Source: an uncultured Paraprevotella sp. (GTDB lineage Bacteria > Bacteroidota > Bacteroidia > Bacteroidales > Bacteroidaceae). Taken from it: a stretch of 64,000 nt of DNA. The stretch is taken from assembly GCA_944321345.1 (NCBI GenBank), contig CALUKY010000005.1, positions 1-64,000 on the forward strand. Direction: 5' to 3'. A program made the position numbers and the translations under genes. Shown here piece by piece: positions 8,314 to 18,177 of the stretch (its first letter is position 1; each line of letters opens with the position of its first letter). Under the pieces are notes generated by a model, which worked only from the letters and a program-made list of their open reading frames with translations, was not told the DNA's origin and made no database searches.

Positions 8314-9846
8314 TCAGTTTTTTAATATCGGTATTGTTATTATAAATTTAGTTCCTTCTCCAATTTCGCTTTCGGCCCGAATGGTCCCCTTATGCAAATC
8401 TATTATCTTTTTGACATAGGCCAATCCCAAACCAAAGCCTTTTACATCATGTTTGTTTCCGGTATGCACCCGGTAGAATTTTTCAAAAATCCGCTTCAGA
8501 TCATCTTTCTGGATGCCGATTCCATTATCCTCAACACTAATATATAACTTGCCGTGTGAGTTCCAGGTACGCAAAGTAAGATGCAGCTGTACATCATCAC
8601 GCTTATATTTGACGGCATTATCCATCAGGTTAAAGATTACATTGGTAAAATGCATCTCATCCACATAAATCTGTGCTTCTTTTGCCTGCAGATCTGAAGT
8701 AATTTCACCTCCATTCTGCGAAACCTTCAGGGTAAAGGTCTTGATAACACCTGCTATCAACGCATTTGCATCAACCTCTTTTTGCTTGAAAGCAATATTA
8801 TCCCGATCATATAATGACATCTGCAACACCTTCTCTACCTGAAAGCGCAAGCGCTTGGTTTCATCATTAATGACTCGCGAAAGACTCTCATACATCTGGT
8901 CGCTCTTCTTTATAGACTGATCGGCCAACATCTGAGCCGCCAAAGATATGGATGAAAGCGGCGTCTTGAACTCATGAGTCATATTGTTAATGAAATCATT
9001 CTTCATCTCTGATACTTTTTTCTGCCTCAAAATCATATAGAGCGTGAAGATGAAGGTTATGATCAGAATCACGGTGAAAACCAGTGATGGAATCATCATA
9101 CGGACAGTACCCAATATATAATGGTTCATATCCGGAAAATGAATCCGAACAATGCCCATCTTATTGGAAGAGTCATTACGGAACAGAACCTGTGAATAGG
9201 TGTATTCCTCTCCTTTTTTCTCATAATCCGGACAACGATACACCTCGCGTCCGTCGCTCGTGCTTACAGTAAAATGATAAGGCAAATGAATACCATTACA
9301 CTCCAACGCCGAACGAATATCCTGATCAAACAGTTTAAAATTGATACGCTCCGACAGAGGACGATTACTTGCCTGATACAAGATGGAATAAATCACTTCA
9401 TCCAGAACTCCTTTCTGATATACATAAGCATTCTTTACAAAAGCCTGAAAAGCCTTGGAAGCTTCGTTTATGGAATTCTTACTCTTTAACGTCAGAGCCT
9501 TATGCATTTTAGATGGCTTTTTTATCTTGCTTGCCACTTGAAACGAAGAATTGAACTTCACAGCACTGTCAATCAAAGGACCGCTTTGCAACATAAGCAA
9601 ATAGTCTATAGAATCAAGCTGACTGCGATATAATTCCGACTCCAAAGATATTTTTTCCAAATACCGGAAAGTTTCGTTCTGCTCCAAATTACGGGCAGCC
9701 TGATCCAGACTCCGGAAGACCGATTCGTCAAACTGCTCTTTACGCATCTTGGTCATCTGCCTGATATAGGTAGTCTGTAAATAGAGTAACGCCAATAGCG
9801 AACACCCCATAATGACGCTGATTATCCAAATAGTAGACTTTTTCAT
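8314..9846 (-). CDS. rprX: Sensor histidine kinase RprX
   Basis: RprX is the membrane sensor kinase paired with RprY. The protein of about 510 residues has a transmembrane helix at the N-terminus (STIWIISVIMGCSLLALLYL), a periplasmic domain of ~210 residues, and a second helix (LVFTVILIITFIFTLYMIL). The cytoplasmic kinase core has H-box NNMTHEFKTPLSS near residue 290, N-box NLMDNAVKY, G1 DNGIGI and G2 GFGLGLAYV. The frame runs upstream to a TTG at 9894, but the ATG at 9846 gives a normal signal-anchor start. A minus-strand TATATTTG sits only 3 bases before that ATG. Confidence 0.92.
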   Translation of the reverse strand: MKKSTIWIISVIMGCSLLALLYLQTTYIRQMTKMRKEQFDESVFRSLDQAARNLEQNETFRYLEKISLESELYRSQLDSIDYLLMLQSGPLIDSAVKFNSSFQVASKIKKPSKMHKALTLKSKNSINEASKAFQAFVKNAYVYQKGVLDEVIYSILYQASNRPLSERINFKLFDQDIRSALECNGIHLPYHFTVSTSDGREVYRCPDYEKKGEEYTYSQVLFRNDSSNKMGIVRIHFPDMNHYILGTVRMMIPSLVFTVILIITFIFTLYMILRQKKVSEMKNDFINNMTHEFKTPLSSISLAAQMLADQSIKKSDQMYESLSRVINDETKRLRFQVEKVLQMSLYDRDNIAFKQKEVDANALIAGVIKTFTLKVSQNGGEITSDLQAKEAQIYVDEMHFTNVIFNLMDNAVKYKRDDVQLHLTLRTWNSHGKLYISVEDNGIGIQKDDLKRIFEKFYRVHTGNKHDVKGFGLGLAYVKKIIDLHKGTIRAESEIGEGTKFIITIPILKN

Positions 9847-9849
9847 ATC

Positions 9850-9858
9850 CGCAAATAT
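9850..9858 (-). promoter_or_regulatory. Possible -7 box immediately before rprX
   Basis: The minus strand reads TATATTTGC just before the ATG at 9846. If it is used, the rprX transcript would have almost no leader. No -33 match at the standard distance was found, so this is tentative. Confidence 0.25.
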
Positions 9859-9992
9859 AAAACTCGCTTTATAGAAAATAAATTGGAATAGCAAAAAAAA
9901 ACGTTCAATTTAACCAAATTAACCAAAAACAGGTTTGTTATGTATGTATAGCAAACTAAACATAGAACAAACAGCTTTTAAGGATAATAAAA

Positions 9993-10034
9993 GCTGCATC
10001 TGATTCTTATGGTTCAGACAAGAAACAGATGCAG
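9993..10034 (-). terminator. Terminator of EF-G-like gene
   Basis: A 10-bp stem GCTGCATCTG/CAGATGCAGC (9993-10002 with 10025-10034) is followed on the minus strand by a T-rich run, 38 bases past the stop codon. Confidence 0.75.
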
Positions 10035-10071
10035 CCCTAATTAATATCTGCAACAAAACAATTTTTCCATC

Positions 10072-12228
10072 CTATTCTGCTCCTTCTGTCATTTCAAACT
10101 GCTTGATAAGCTGAGCCTGAACATCAGCAGGAACCAGTTCATAGCTGGCATATTTCATAATAAACGACGCACGACCTCCAGTAAGCGAGCTCAAGGAAGT
10201 GCTGTAATTAGACATTTCCTTCAAAGGAACTTTGGCAACCAGTTTCTCATAGCCGTTTTCACTGGACATACCCAGAATCATACCACGACGTCCTTGCAAA
10301 TCGCTCATCACATCACCCATCTTATCTGAAGGTACAAACACTTCTACATCATAAATAGGCTCAAGCAATTTCGGAGCAGCATTCTTAAATGCCTGACTGA
10401 AAGCATTGCGACCTGCCAGCATAAAGGACAATTCATTAGAATCTACCGGATGCATCTTTCCATCATAAACAATAACGCGCACGTCACGGGCATAAGAACC
10501 AGTAAGAGGTCCTTGCTCCATACGCTGCATGACTCCCTTCAGGATAGCTGGCATAAAGCGTGCATCAATAGCACCACCTACAACTGAATTAATGAATACC
10601 AGTTTACCGCCCCAATCCAGAGATACTTCCTCTTTACCTTTAATATTAATACGGTACTCCTGACCGTCGAACTTATAAACATCCGGATCGGGCATTCCTT
10701 CATAATAAGGTTCTACAATGAGGTGTACCTCACCAAACTGACCAGCACCACCGGACTGTTTCTTGTGACGGTAATCGGCACGGGCTGCCTTGGTAATCGT
10801 TTCACGATAAGGAATACGGGGTTCATCAAACACAATATTGATCTTATCGATATTCTCCATACGCCACTTCAAAGTACGCAAATGGAATTCACCCTGACCA
10901 TGAAGCAAGATCTGGCGTAACTCCTTGCTCTGCTCAACCATCCAAGTCGGATCTTCCTCATGCATACGCCACAGAGCATTCATCATCTTCTCGGTCTCGG
11001 CTTCGTTCTGGGCACGTACCGCACGGGTATACTTCGGATTCGGATATTTGATGAAGTTGAAACGGTTCTCGGCATCCTTGGCATTCAAGGTATTTCCGGT
11101 CTTCACATCTTTCAACTTCACAGTACAACCGATATCACCGGCTACCAGTTCCTCAACCTTGATACGGTTTGGACCGGCACAAACAAACAACTGCGACATA
11201 CGCTCCTTGGAACCACGATCGGCATTGGTCAGATCATCACCTTCGTGTACTTTTCCGCTCATCACCTTAAAATACTGTACTTCACCGATATGCGGTTCTA
11301 CAGCAGTTTTAAAGAAATAAAGAGAGGTCGGACCATCAGAATCAGGTACCACTTCAACACCACGGGTATTGTGTACTTTAGGCATCTCATTTACAAAAGG
11401 TACCACATTGCCCAAGAATTCCATCAAACGGCGCACACCCATATCCTTTCCGGCACAAACACAGAATACCGGGAACATACTGCGGGCAGCCAATCCCTTA
11501 CGGATACCTTCACGCATTTCATCTTCAGTAAGACTTTCGCTTTCAAAGAATTTCTCCATCAAAGTTTCATCGTTTTCAGCAGCAGCCTCAACCAAAGCCT
11601 TATGCATCATCATAGCTTTCTCTTTCTGCTCTTCCGGAATCTCTTCAATAGTCGGTTCACCGCCATCCGGACCCCAAGAATATTTCTTCATCAACAAGAC
11701 ATCAATCAATGAGTTGAACGACGGACCGGTTTCTATAGGATATTGAACCGGAACGACCTTATTGCCATAAATAGAAACCAACTGATCCAGAATCATGTCG
11801 TAATCGCATTTCTCATCATCCAATTGGTTAACCAGGAAAATCACAGGTTTACCCAACTTTTCCGTATATCGGAAATGATTTTGGGTACCTACCTCCGGAC
11901 CATACTGTCCGTTCAGCAACAAAATCGCCGTATCGGTAACATTCATTGCGGTAATCGCACTTCCGATAAAGTCATCAGCTCCCGGACAATCAATAATATT
12001 CAGCTTCTTGCCATTCCACTCTACATGGAACACAGAAGAAAAAACAGAATATCCATATTCCTGCTCTACCGGAAAATAATCACTCACTGTATTTTTGGCT
12101 GTGATTCTTCCTCTGCGCTTGATCAGTCCGCTCTCATAAAGCAATGCTTCTGTTAAAGTAGTCTTACCTGAACCGTCATTTCCTAATAAGGCAATGTTCT
12201 TAATCTCATTTGTCTGATATATTCTCAT
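10072..12228 (-). CDS. fusA2: Elongation factor G paralog (EF-G2 type) with altered GTPase motifs
   Basis: This 718-residue protein has the full EF-G domain order, but its G-domain motifs deviate from canonical EF-G. G1 is GNDGSGKTT (16-24) instead of AHxDAGKTT. Switch I reads EYGYSVF where RGITIT is expected. G3 is DCPGADDF (80-87), with alanine where the catalytic histidine of DTPGHVDF sits. G4 is NQLD (134-137) instead of NKxD. Established knowledge: Bacteroides thetaiotaomicron encodes an EF-G paralog, EF-G2 (BT2167), reported to support translation without GTPase activity and to matter in the gut. The neighbouring rpsF operon and rprXY match my recollection of that locus. Orthology is inferred; loss of hydrolysis is inferred from the missing histidine. 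Confidence 0.88.
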   Translation of the reverse strand: MRIYQTNEIKNIALLGNDGSGKTTLTEALLYESGLIKRRGRITAKNTVSDYFPVEQEYGYSVFSSVFHVEWNGKKLNIIDCPGADDFIGSAITAMNVTDTAILLLNGQYGPEVGTQNHFRYTEKLGKPVIFLVNQLDDEKCDYDMILDQLVSIYGNKVVPVQYPIETGPSFNSLIDVLLMKKYSWGPDGGEPTIEEIPEEQKEKAMMMHKALVEAAAENDETLMEKFFESESLTEDEMREGIRKGLAARSMFPVFCVCAGKDMGVRRLMEFLGNVVPFVNEMPKVHNTRGVEVVPDSDGPTSLYFFKTAVEPHIGEVQYFKVMSGKVHEGDDLTNADRGSKERMSQLFVCAGPNRIKVEELVAGDIGCTVKLKDVKTGNTLNAKDAENRFNFIKYPNPKYTRAVRAQNEAETEKMMNALWRMHEEDPTWMVEQSKELRQILLHGQGEFHLRTLKWRMENIDKINIVFDEPRIPYRETITKAARADYRHKKQSGGAGQFGEVHLIVEPYYEGMPDPDVYKFDGQEYRINIKGKEEVSLDWGGKLVFINSVVGGAIDARFMPAILKGVMQRMEQGPLTGSYARDVRVIVYDGKMHPVDSNELSFMLAGRNAFSQAFKNAAPKLLEPIYDVEVFVPSDKMGDVMSDLQGRRGMILGMSSENGYEKLVAKVPLKEMSNYSTSLSSLTGGRASFIMKYASYELVPADVQAQLIKQFEMTEGAE

Positions 12229-12356
12229 GATGTAATATATTTTTAAGGTTTTATTTTTTAAGCGAGGGCAATTTATAAAAAATCATCGAAGATGCCATAA
12301 AAAAAAGAACTTATTATTTATGTTATTCAACATGTTCCATATTCCTACAAAATCAC

Positions 12357-12364
12357 TAACTTTG
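12357..12364 (+). promoter_or_regulatory. -7 box for hemW
   Basis: TAACTTTG matches TAnnTTTG and lies 25 bases before the hemW ATG. Confidence 0.5.
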
Positions 12365-12388
12365 TATCAAACTGATAATAGAACTTTT

Positions 12389-13555
12389 ATGGCCGGAATT
12401 TATATTCATATCCCTTTCTGCAAACAACGTTGCGTATACTGCGATTTTTATTCTACAACTCACCAGGAGAAAGAAGACCGCTATATTGAAGCTGTATGCA
12501 CGGAACTGAAATGGCGCAGACAAACACTATCCGACCAGATTCATACTATATATATAGGTGGAGGCACTCCTTCATTACTTCGCCCTCAGTCTATTGAGCA
12601 ACTCAAAAAAAACATATACCAATACTATCCGATAGCCCCAGAACCGGAATTTACCATAGAAGCCAATCCGGATGACATTACCCCGGAATGGCTGGAAGCA
12701 ATGAAATGTATTGGTATAAATCGTATCAGTATGGGAGTACAAAGTTTTCATAATGATATGCTAAAACTGATCCACAGGAGACATAGTGGCGAAAAAGCAA
12801 TTGAGGCCGTAAAACTTTGCCAGAAACATGGATTCAAGAATATAAGCATTGATCTGATCTATGGTCTGCCGGGACAAACGCTACAAGACTGGCAAGAAGA
12901 TGTAAGGCTGGCTATAGCTCTGAATGTGCAACATATCTCGACATATGCTTTAATCTATGAGGAAGGCACCCTCCTATGGCAATGGCGGGAACAAAAAAAA
13001 GTATATGAAGCGGACGAAGAATTAAGTCTGGCCATGTTTGAATATCTGATTACCCAACTCAAAGAGAATGGCTTTGAGCATTACGAGATATCAAATTTCG
13101 GCAAACCCGGATTTCACTCCCGCCATAATTCTTCTTACTGGAACAATATACCTTATCTGGGATGTGGTGCAGCAGCGCATTCGCTAATCGGCACGGAAAG
13201 GATGTATAATGTGGCCAACCTAAATCAATATATGGACAATATGAATCAATATGATAAAGGCAACCTGAACTACAAAGATGTATGTCATTGTGAAGAACTC
13301 AGTTTCCATGAACGTTATAATGACCGAATCATCACTTGCCTGCGGACAGCGGCCGGACTTAACCTGAAAGAACTGGAAACTGATTTCGGTACGGGCCTGA
13401 AAGACTATTGCCTTAAAATGGCAGCACCACATCTGAATGAAAAAACCTTGCAGATAACCGATACTGACCGTTATCCGCAAGGTGTACTGAAATTAACTCA
13501 TCAAGGAATATTCCTGTCTGATGGAATTATGAGTGATTTACTTTGGGTCGAATAG
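12389..13555 (+). CDS. hemW: Radical-SAM heme chaperone HemW
   Basis: HemW is a radical-SAM protein related to HemN that binds heme and delivers it to acceptor proteins. It was long misnamed oxygen-independent coproporphyrinogen oxidase. The start MAGIYIHIPFCKQRCVYCDF begins at ATG 12389 and gives 388 residues. The [4Fe-4S] motif is CKQRCVYC (C-x3-C-x2-C). Further family marks are IYIGGGTPSLL, EANPDDITPEW, GINRISMGVQSF and DLIYGLPGQT. The ~388-residue length fits HemW rather than the longer HemN. A frame upstream to 12320 is open, but it would cross the promoter. Confidence 0.92.
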   Translation: MAGIYIHIPFCKQRCVYCDFYSTTHQEKEDRYIEAVCTELKWRRQTLSDQIHTIYIGGGTPSLLRPQSIEQLKKNIYQYYPIAPEPEFTIEANPDDITPEWLEAMKCIGINRISMGVQSFHNDMLKLIHRRHSGEKAIEAVKLCQKHGFKNISIDLIYGLPGQTLQDWQEDVRLAIALNVQHISTYALIYEEGTLLWQWREQKKVYEADEELSLAMFEYLITQLKENGFEHYEISNFGKPGFHSRHNSSYWNNIPYLGCGAAAHSLIGTERMYNVANLNQYMDNMNQYDKGNLNYKDVCHCEELSFHERYNDRIITCLRTAAGLNLKELETDFGTGLKDYCLKMAAPHLNEKTLQITDTDRYPQGVLKLTHQGIFLSDGIMSDLLWVE

Positions 13556-13572
13556 ATTCTTTCGCAAGAATC

Positions 13573-14262
13573 CTACTCTTCCTGATAACTGATTTCATAG
13601 AAACAAGGATAAACCCGGTTGCTGGCATCTTTCTGTCCCTGAGAATGAGGTACGATCAAACGCACTTTGGCTATCGGCTGAGCCGTATTTTGCCGTCCGA
13701 TATTAATATAAGTAAAAGGAACCAACCAACCCGAAGGAACCGATTTGTCTCCATAAGACGTATACATAGCTCCCCATCCGGCTTCTCCCATTACAAAACT
13801 TCCGGAAATAGTACCCGATGTATTGTTTGCCTCTATAATATCCGGACGCGGCTCCCAATAGAAGCTGTTATTGGTAGTCTGCAAACTGTCTGCCATAATA
13901 TTATACTCCGTATAACGGCAATAAACCCGTTTCGTCTCACCAGACTTTAATTTCTCACCGGGACCTTTTGAAAGAATCTGCATGTACACACCGGTACTCT
14001 TAAAAAGAACATATTCGTTCTTCTCTACATTGGTTGTACTGTCCTGCTGATAAAACTGTGATTCTGAAATCACATTAATCTTGCCAATATGGATCAGAGT
14101 ATCGGTTTCACTTTCCATTACCACTGCATCTCGCTTTAAAAACGCAGCAATGGCATCACGCTCTTTTTCTTTCTGCTCTGCATAGGTTTCTCCGTCATTA
14201 CATGCTCCGAAAACCGCAAGCATCAACCAGCCGAAGCATAAAGCCTTTATTTTATTTTTCAT
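13573..14262 (-). CDS. DUF4827-type lipoprotein
   Basis: This 229-residue lipoprotein has a signal peptide ending in VFGAC (lipobox Cys 20). The mature part resembles the DUF4827 proteins of Bacteroidales, which share distant similarity with FKBP-type peptidyl-prolyl isomerases. Visible segments are VYCRYTEYNI, GSFVMGEAGWGAMY and PSGWLVPFTYI, the last resembling the FKBP-like core strand region. Whether it has isomerase activity is unknown. It follows nrnA by 14 bases and is probably the last gene of the rpe-comEC-nrnA unit. It converges with hemW across only 17 bases. Confidence 0.72.
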   Translation of the reverse strand: MKNKIKALCFGWLMLAVFGACNDGETYAEQKEKERDAIAAFLKRDAVVMESETDTLIHIGKINVISESQFYQQDSTTNVEKNEYVLFKSTGVYMQILSKGPGEKLKSGETKRVYCRYTEYNIMADSLQTTNNSFYWEPRPDIIEANNTSGTISGSFVMGEAGWGAMYTSYGDKSVPSGWLVPFTYINIGRQNTAQPIAKVRLIVPHSQGQKDASNRVYPCFYEISYQEE

Positions 14263-14276
14263 TCTAAATTATATTC

Positions 14277-15311
14277 TTATGATTTTAATAAATTCGCATA
14301 CTTCCGTACAGCCTTCTTGGCCAATTCTATAGCCTCGTCCAGACTACAATATAATGTACCACCGGCTGCGTTCAAATGCCCCCCACCATTAAAAAATTCA
14401 GCAGCCATCTGATTACAAGGAAAATCATCTACAGAGCGCAACGAAACCCGTATATTGTCCTGTTCCGTATTCTCACGTAAAAAGATACTCAATTTATTAC
14501 CTTGTATCTGCAGGGGAATATTCACAAAACCCTCCGTGTCACCTTTCTTATGCGAAAAGCGTTTCTGCTCCTCACGATCCAATGAAAGAATCACCGAATG
14601 GTATTCATGCAACATCTCCATCTTTACATAAAGTACATATCCCATCAAGCGGAAACGCTCTGCCGAGTATTCATAGAATACATTCCGATAAATTTTATCC
14701 TTATCGATTCCTTTCTCCAAAAGTTTCCCGATAATATAGTATATGTCACTGCGCGAAGAATTATATGTGAAGGCTCCGGTATCTGTCATCATACCGGTAT
14801 ACAGACATACCGCTTCATCATAGCAGATAAAATCTTCACCATAAAGAGCCACTAGCACACGATACAATAACTCGCAGGTGGAACTCATCTGTGGAAAGGA
14901 TATCAGGCAAGCTGAAAAATCTTCAGGGTTCGGATGATGGTCAATGACAATCTTAGGAGCCGGATTTGCCTGAACCACATTTTCCATGGCCGACATACGC
15001 GACGGTCCGTTAAAATCAAGACAAATAAACAAATCAGCCTCTTTCAACAATGGATCCAGCTGTTCCTCATTTTTTTCATAAACCAGGATTTCGTCTGCAC
15101 CTGGGAGCCACTTTAAGAAATCGGGAAATATATTCGGTGTGACAGCACAGACATCCTTGTTCTGACGCTTCAACGCGCTTAACAAAGCGGTCAAAGATCC
15201 CATGGCATCACCGTCCGGCGAAACATGACAAGTCAAAACAATCTTCCGTGCTTCATTCAACAGGCGCTTCAGGTCTACCAGCTGCTTATCTGAAACTAGG
15301 GTTTCAATCAT
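14277..15311 (-). CDS. nrnA: DHH-family oligoribonuclease / pAp phosphatase NrnA
   Basis: NrnA-type enzymes degrade nano-RNAs (2-5 nt) and dephosphorylate 3'-phosphoadenosine 5'-phosphate. The 344-residue protein shows the metal ligands: SPDGDAMGS (D33, D35), D99 in CLDFNGPSR, and the signature DHH at 124-126 (IDHHPNP), then MMTDTGAF. The C-terminal DHHA1 domain carries the glycine-rich FNGGGHLNAAGG. Length and motif order match the family. It follows comEC by 67 bases and is followed closely by the DUF4827 gene. Confidence 0.92.
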   Translation of the reverse strand: MIETLVSDKQLVDLKRLLNEARKIVLTCHVSPDGDAMGSLTALLSALKRQNKDVCAVTPNIFPDFLKWLPGADEILVYEKNEEQLDPLLKEADLFICLDFNGPSRMSAMENVVQANPAPKIVIDHHPNPEDFSACLISFPQMSSTCELLYRVLVALYGEDFICYDEAVCLYTGMMTDTGAFTYNSSRSDIYYIIGKLLEKGIDKDKIYRNVFYEYSAERFRLMGYVLYVKMEMLHEYHSVILSLDREEQKRFSHKKGDTEGFVNIPLQIQGNKLSIFLRENTEQDNIRVSLRSVDDFPCNQMAAEFFNGGGHLNAAGGTLYCSLDEAIELAKKAVRKYANLLKS

Positions 15312-15378
15312 ATTATCAATTTTATTCCATTATATAAAATTCCACGCAAAGATAGCACATTTATTGGCTTTCCATATA

Positions 15379-17523
15379 TCAGAAAGCAACTTTTAACGCT
15401 CCATCCCGACGCATGTCATGATATTTCCATTTCAATTGAATACACAGATAAAGATAGCGTTTGTATTCATAATCTGTCAGAGAACGATCCAACACCACAA
15501 GCTTTGGCGCAAGCTTCTGGGCAAGTTCTTTCAGATTCCCCTTGAACCCACGCGCTAAAACCAGATAATCCAATTGTCCGATTCCTGTCCAACTGACATT
15601 TTCCGGAATATTTCCATGCAGAAATCCCAATTTAAAGTCACGCGTAAAAAGCAATCCACCGGCACAGCAAAGATAATCATCAGAAAACCGACGAGCAGAC
15701 AGCACCATAGGCAAAGAATCAGTAAACCGGTTCCAAAAGTTTTCCTTAATATAGGTATAATCATTCCAGTTTACAGTATCTTTACTCTGAAGCAGATAAC
15801 TGCGCTCCGGTGAATAAATAATATGCACCGAGGGAGCCCGATAATTATTGTAAAAAATCAAGACCGGAAAAGAAGACGCCAAACGATACGACTCAACCGC
15901 CCGCCAAACCAGACAACCGGAAAATGCGACTACCAGCCCCAAAGCCGGAAGTAATTTATGGCGTAACCTTAAAAACAAAACACCCATCAACAAACATAAG
16001 TAAACAGCCATGACTTCCTGCCAGGAAAGATAAAAAGGGCCAAGCATTGATGAAGGCCACGATGAAAACCATCGCAAAACCGAATGCTGCCAGCCAATCA
16101 GAACCGACACCCCTTGCAACAGAATACCGGAAATCCATTCCACCTGAAAAAACAAAAGATAAACAGGCAGAATATAAAGCAAAAAGGAAGACAAAAAGGA
16201 CAAGACCAATGTAGCCCAAATACTGGTAGTAGCCACATAATGAAAATAATACACCACTAAAGGTAATGTCATGATCTGCGCCGCCAAAGAAACGGCTATG
16301 CCTGACCACAGACTTTGCAAAACGGTCCAACGGAAACGAATCAGACGTTCGATCTGCTTTTGAAACAACAGAATGCCCAACATAGCAGCAAAAGAAAGCT
16401 GGAAACCGACATCCAGCAAGGTATCCGGATCGACCCAAAGCATCAGACTTGCCGTCCAAAACAAGATATTCAGGGAAAAACCTCTGCGAAGCATCATCAT
16501 ACCACATAGAGTAAAGGTATACATTACCGAAGCGCGTACCAGAGAAACCGGCATACCGGCCAATAAAGTATAAGCCCACACCAGCATAACCGCCAGGAAG
16601 CAAAAACACCACTTCCAAGACGAATATTTCAATCCATGCGCAAAAATGTAATAAAAGAAAAACATAAGAATACTCAGATGCATCCCAGAAAGAGCCAATA
16701 TATGGGTTGTACCCGTTTGGGAATAAAGTTCCTCAGTTTCTCTAGACAGAAAGGCTTTCTCCCCCGTTGTCAACGCTGCATACACAGCAAAAGCTTCTCC
16801 ACTCAACCCATCGCCCCTCATCTGTTCTACCAACTCCTGACGTAAAGTCAGAAAGAAAAGTTTTGTGCGTTGCCAAAAAGGAACTTCCTGATACAAACGG
16901 ACATAATCCCTACTTTCCCGTGGTATATTCTGCCAATCCCGTTGAAACAGCATCACTTCGCCCACAAAACCAGCCCGTTTCAAGTAGCCGGCATAATCGA
17001 ATTCATAAGGATTTCCTGACGGACGAAGCGGACGAACCGATGCCCGAATACTCAAAGCATCACCTATAGTCAAACGCATACTGACCGTATCCTTCCATAG
17101 TGCCAAACGAATCTTTCGTTTTGACTCCCAAAGAGAGTCTTCGGAAAAGCGATACAAGACCAAAGCATCCGCCCTCATCGTCTTTGCTGTCGGCTGGGGT
17201 TGTGTAAGCAAAACAACCTGATACCCCTGTTTTTCTTCGGGAAAAGAATAATCTTTCTGCTTTTTGGAATTCAAACCAGCACATACTCCTAAAGAAAACC
17301 ACAACAGGAAAAAAGCCAGGTTCCATCCTAAAACAAAATAGCCTGTACCGTGTTTGGACTTTAAAACGCCTAACACGATACAAGCCAATAATATCATCAA
17401 AGCCAAAGCAACATAAGTTCCGGTTCCACCTGTTTCGAAGGTAGAAAAGCCTATCCCAACGAGCAAAGGCAACAGCACCTTCACTCCGGGATAAGCCTGC
17501 CCGATGTGCCCATCCCGTTGCAA
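15379..17523 (-). CDS. ComEC/Rec2-family membrane protein
   Basis: This 714-residue polytopic inner-membrane protein belongs to the ComEC/Rec2 family, the channel for single-stranded DNA uptake in naturally competent bacteria. The signature TGTTHILALSGMHLSIL is near the start of the membrane competence domain, preceded by a DUF4131-type N-terminal part. A C-terminal soluble region follows, but I see no intact metallo-beta-lactamase HxHxDH motif, so it may lack the nuclease-like domain. Natural competence in Bacteroides is not well established and the role here is open. Its start lies 3 bases after rpe. Confidence 0.85.
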   Translation of the reverse strand: MQRDGHIGQAYPGVKVLLPLLVGIGFSTFETGGTGTYVALALMILLACIVLGVLKSKHGTGYFVLGWNLAFFLLWFSLGVCAGLNSKKQKDYSFPEEKQGYQVVLLTQPQPTAKTMRADALVLYRFSEDSLWESKRKIRLALWKDTVSMRLTIGDALSIRASVRPLRPSGNPYEFDYAGYLKRAGFVGEVMLFQRDWQNIPRESRDYVRLYQEVPFWQRTKLFFLTLRQELVEQMRGDGLSGEAFAVYAALTTGEKAFLSRETEELYSQTGTTHILALSGMHLSILMFFFYYIFAHGLKYSSWKWCFCFLAVMLVWAYTLLAGMPVSLVRASVMYTFTLCGMMMLRRGFSLNILFWTASLMLWVDPDTLLDVGFQLSFAAMLGILLFQKQIERLIRFRWTVLQSLWSGIAVSLAAQIMTLPLVVYYFHYVATTSIWATLVLSFLSSFLLYILPVYLLFFQVEWISGILLQGVSVLIGWQHSVLRWFSSWPSSMLGPFYLSWQEVMAVYLCLLMGVLFLRLRHKLLPALGLVVAFSGCLVWRAVESYRLASSFPVLIFYNNYRAPSVHIIYSPERSYLLQSKDTVNWNDYTYIKENFWNRFTDSLPMVLSARRFSDDYLCCAGGLLFTRDFKLGFLHGNIPENVSWTGIGQLDYLVLARGFKGNLKELAQKLAPKLVVLDRSLTDYEYKRYLYLCIQLKWKYHDMRRDGALKVAF

Positions 17524-17526
17524 TGC

Positions 17527-18177
17527 TTATAAATTATTCAAGAATTCAATTTCTTCCAAAGGATTCTCTGCCTTGAAAACGGCATTACCCGCAACCAAAA
17601 CATCAACTCCGGCTTCAACCAGCTGTTTTCCGGTTTCACGGTTTACACCACCGTCCACTTCGATCAGAGCTTTCGAACCGGTACGTTCAATCAAAGCACG
17701 CAGTTCCTTTACTTTCTCCAAGGTATGTGGAATGAATTTCTGACCACCGAATCCCGGATTTACAGACATCAGCATCACCAGATCCAAGTCACCGATGATA
17801 TCTGCCAGCATGCTTACAGGTGTTGCCGGATTAAGGGTTACTCCGGCTTTCATTCCAGCCTCCTTGATCTGCTGTACCACACGGTGCAGATGCGGGCATG
17901 CCTCAAAATGTACATTCATCGTATAGGCACCCAAGGCCTTAACCTCTTGGATAAACTTCTCGGGCTGCACAATCATCAGATGTACATCCAGTTTTTTTTC
18001 ACACAACTCGGCCACATATTTCAACACCGGAAATCCGAAAGAAATATTCGGAACAAACACTCCGTCCATCACATCAATATGCAACCATTCACATTTACTC
18101 TGATTAATCATTGCCAGATCGGTTTTCAGATCTCCGAAATTCGCTGACAATAAAGAAGGGGAAACTATTGTACTCAT
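17527..18177 (-). CDS. rpe: Ribulose-phosphate 3-epimerase
   Basis: Rpe interconverts ribulose-5-phosphate and xylulose-5-phosphate in the pentose phosphate pathway. This is a 216-residue TIM barrel starting MSTIVSPSLLSANF. Active-site segments are LHIDVMDGVFVPN (metal His and catalytic Asp), DVHLMI, MLMSVNPGFGGQKF and the second catalytic Asp in EVDGGVN. Length and all motifs are normal. It opens the rpe-comEC-nrnA-DUF4827 unit. Confidence 0.96.
   Translation of the reverse strand: MSTIVSPSLLSANFGDLKTDLAMINQSKCEWLHIDVMDGVFVPNISFGFPVLKYVAELCEKKLDVHLMIVQPEKFIQEVKALGAYTMNVHFEACPHLHRVVQQIKEAGMKAGVTLNPATPVSMLADIIGDLDLVMLMSVNPGFGGQKFIPHTLEKVKELRALIERTGSKALIEVDGGVNRETGKQLVEAGVDVLVAGNAVFKAENPLEEIEFLNNL

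Noticed and set aside
10960-11712. 250-codon plus-strand frame inside the EF-G-like gene
   Set aside because: Antisense shadow of a gene with clear domain motifs; rich in His/Thr as expected of reverse reading.
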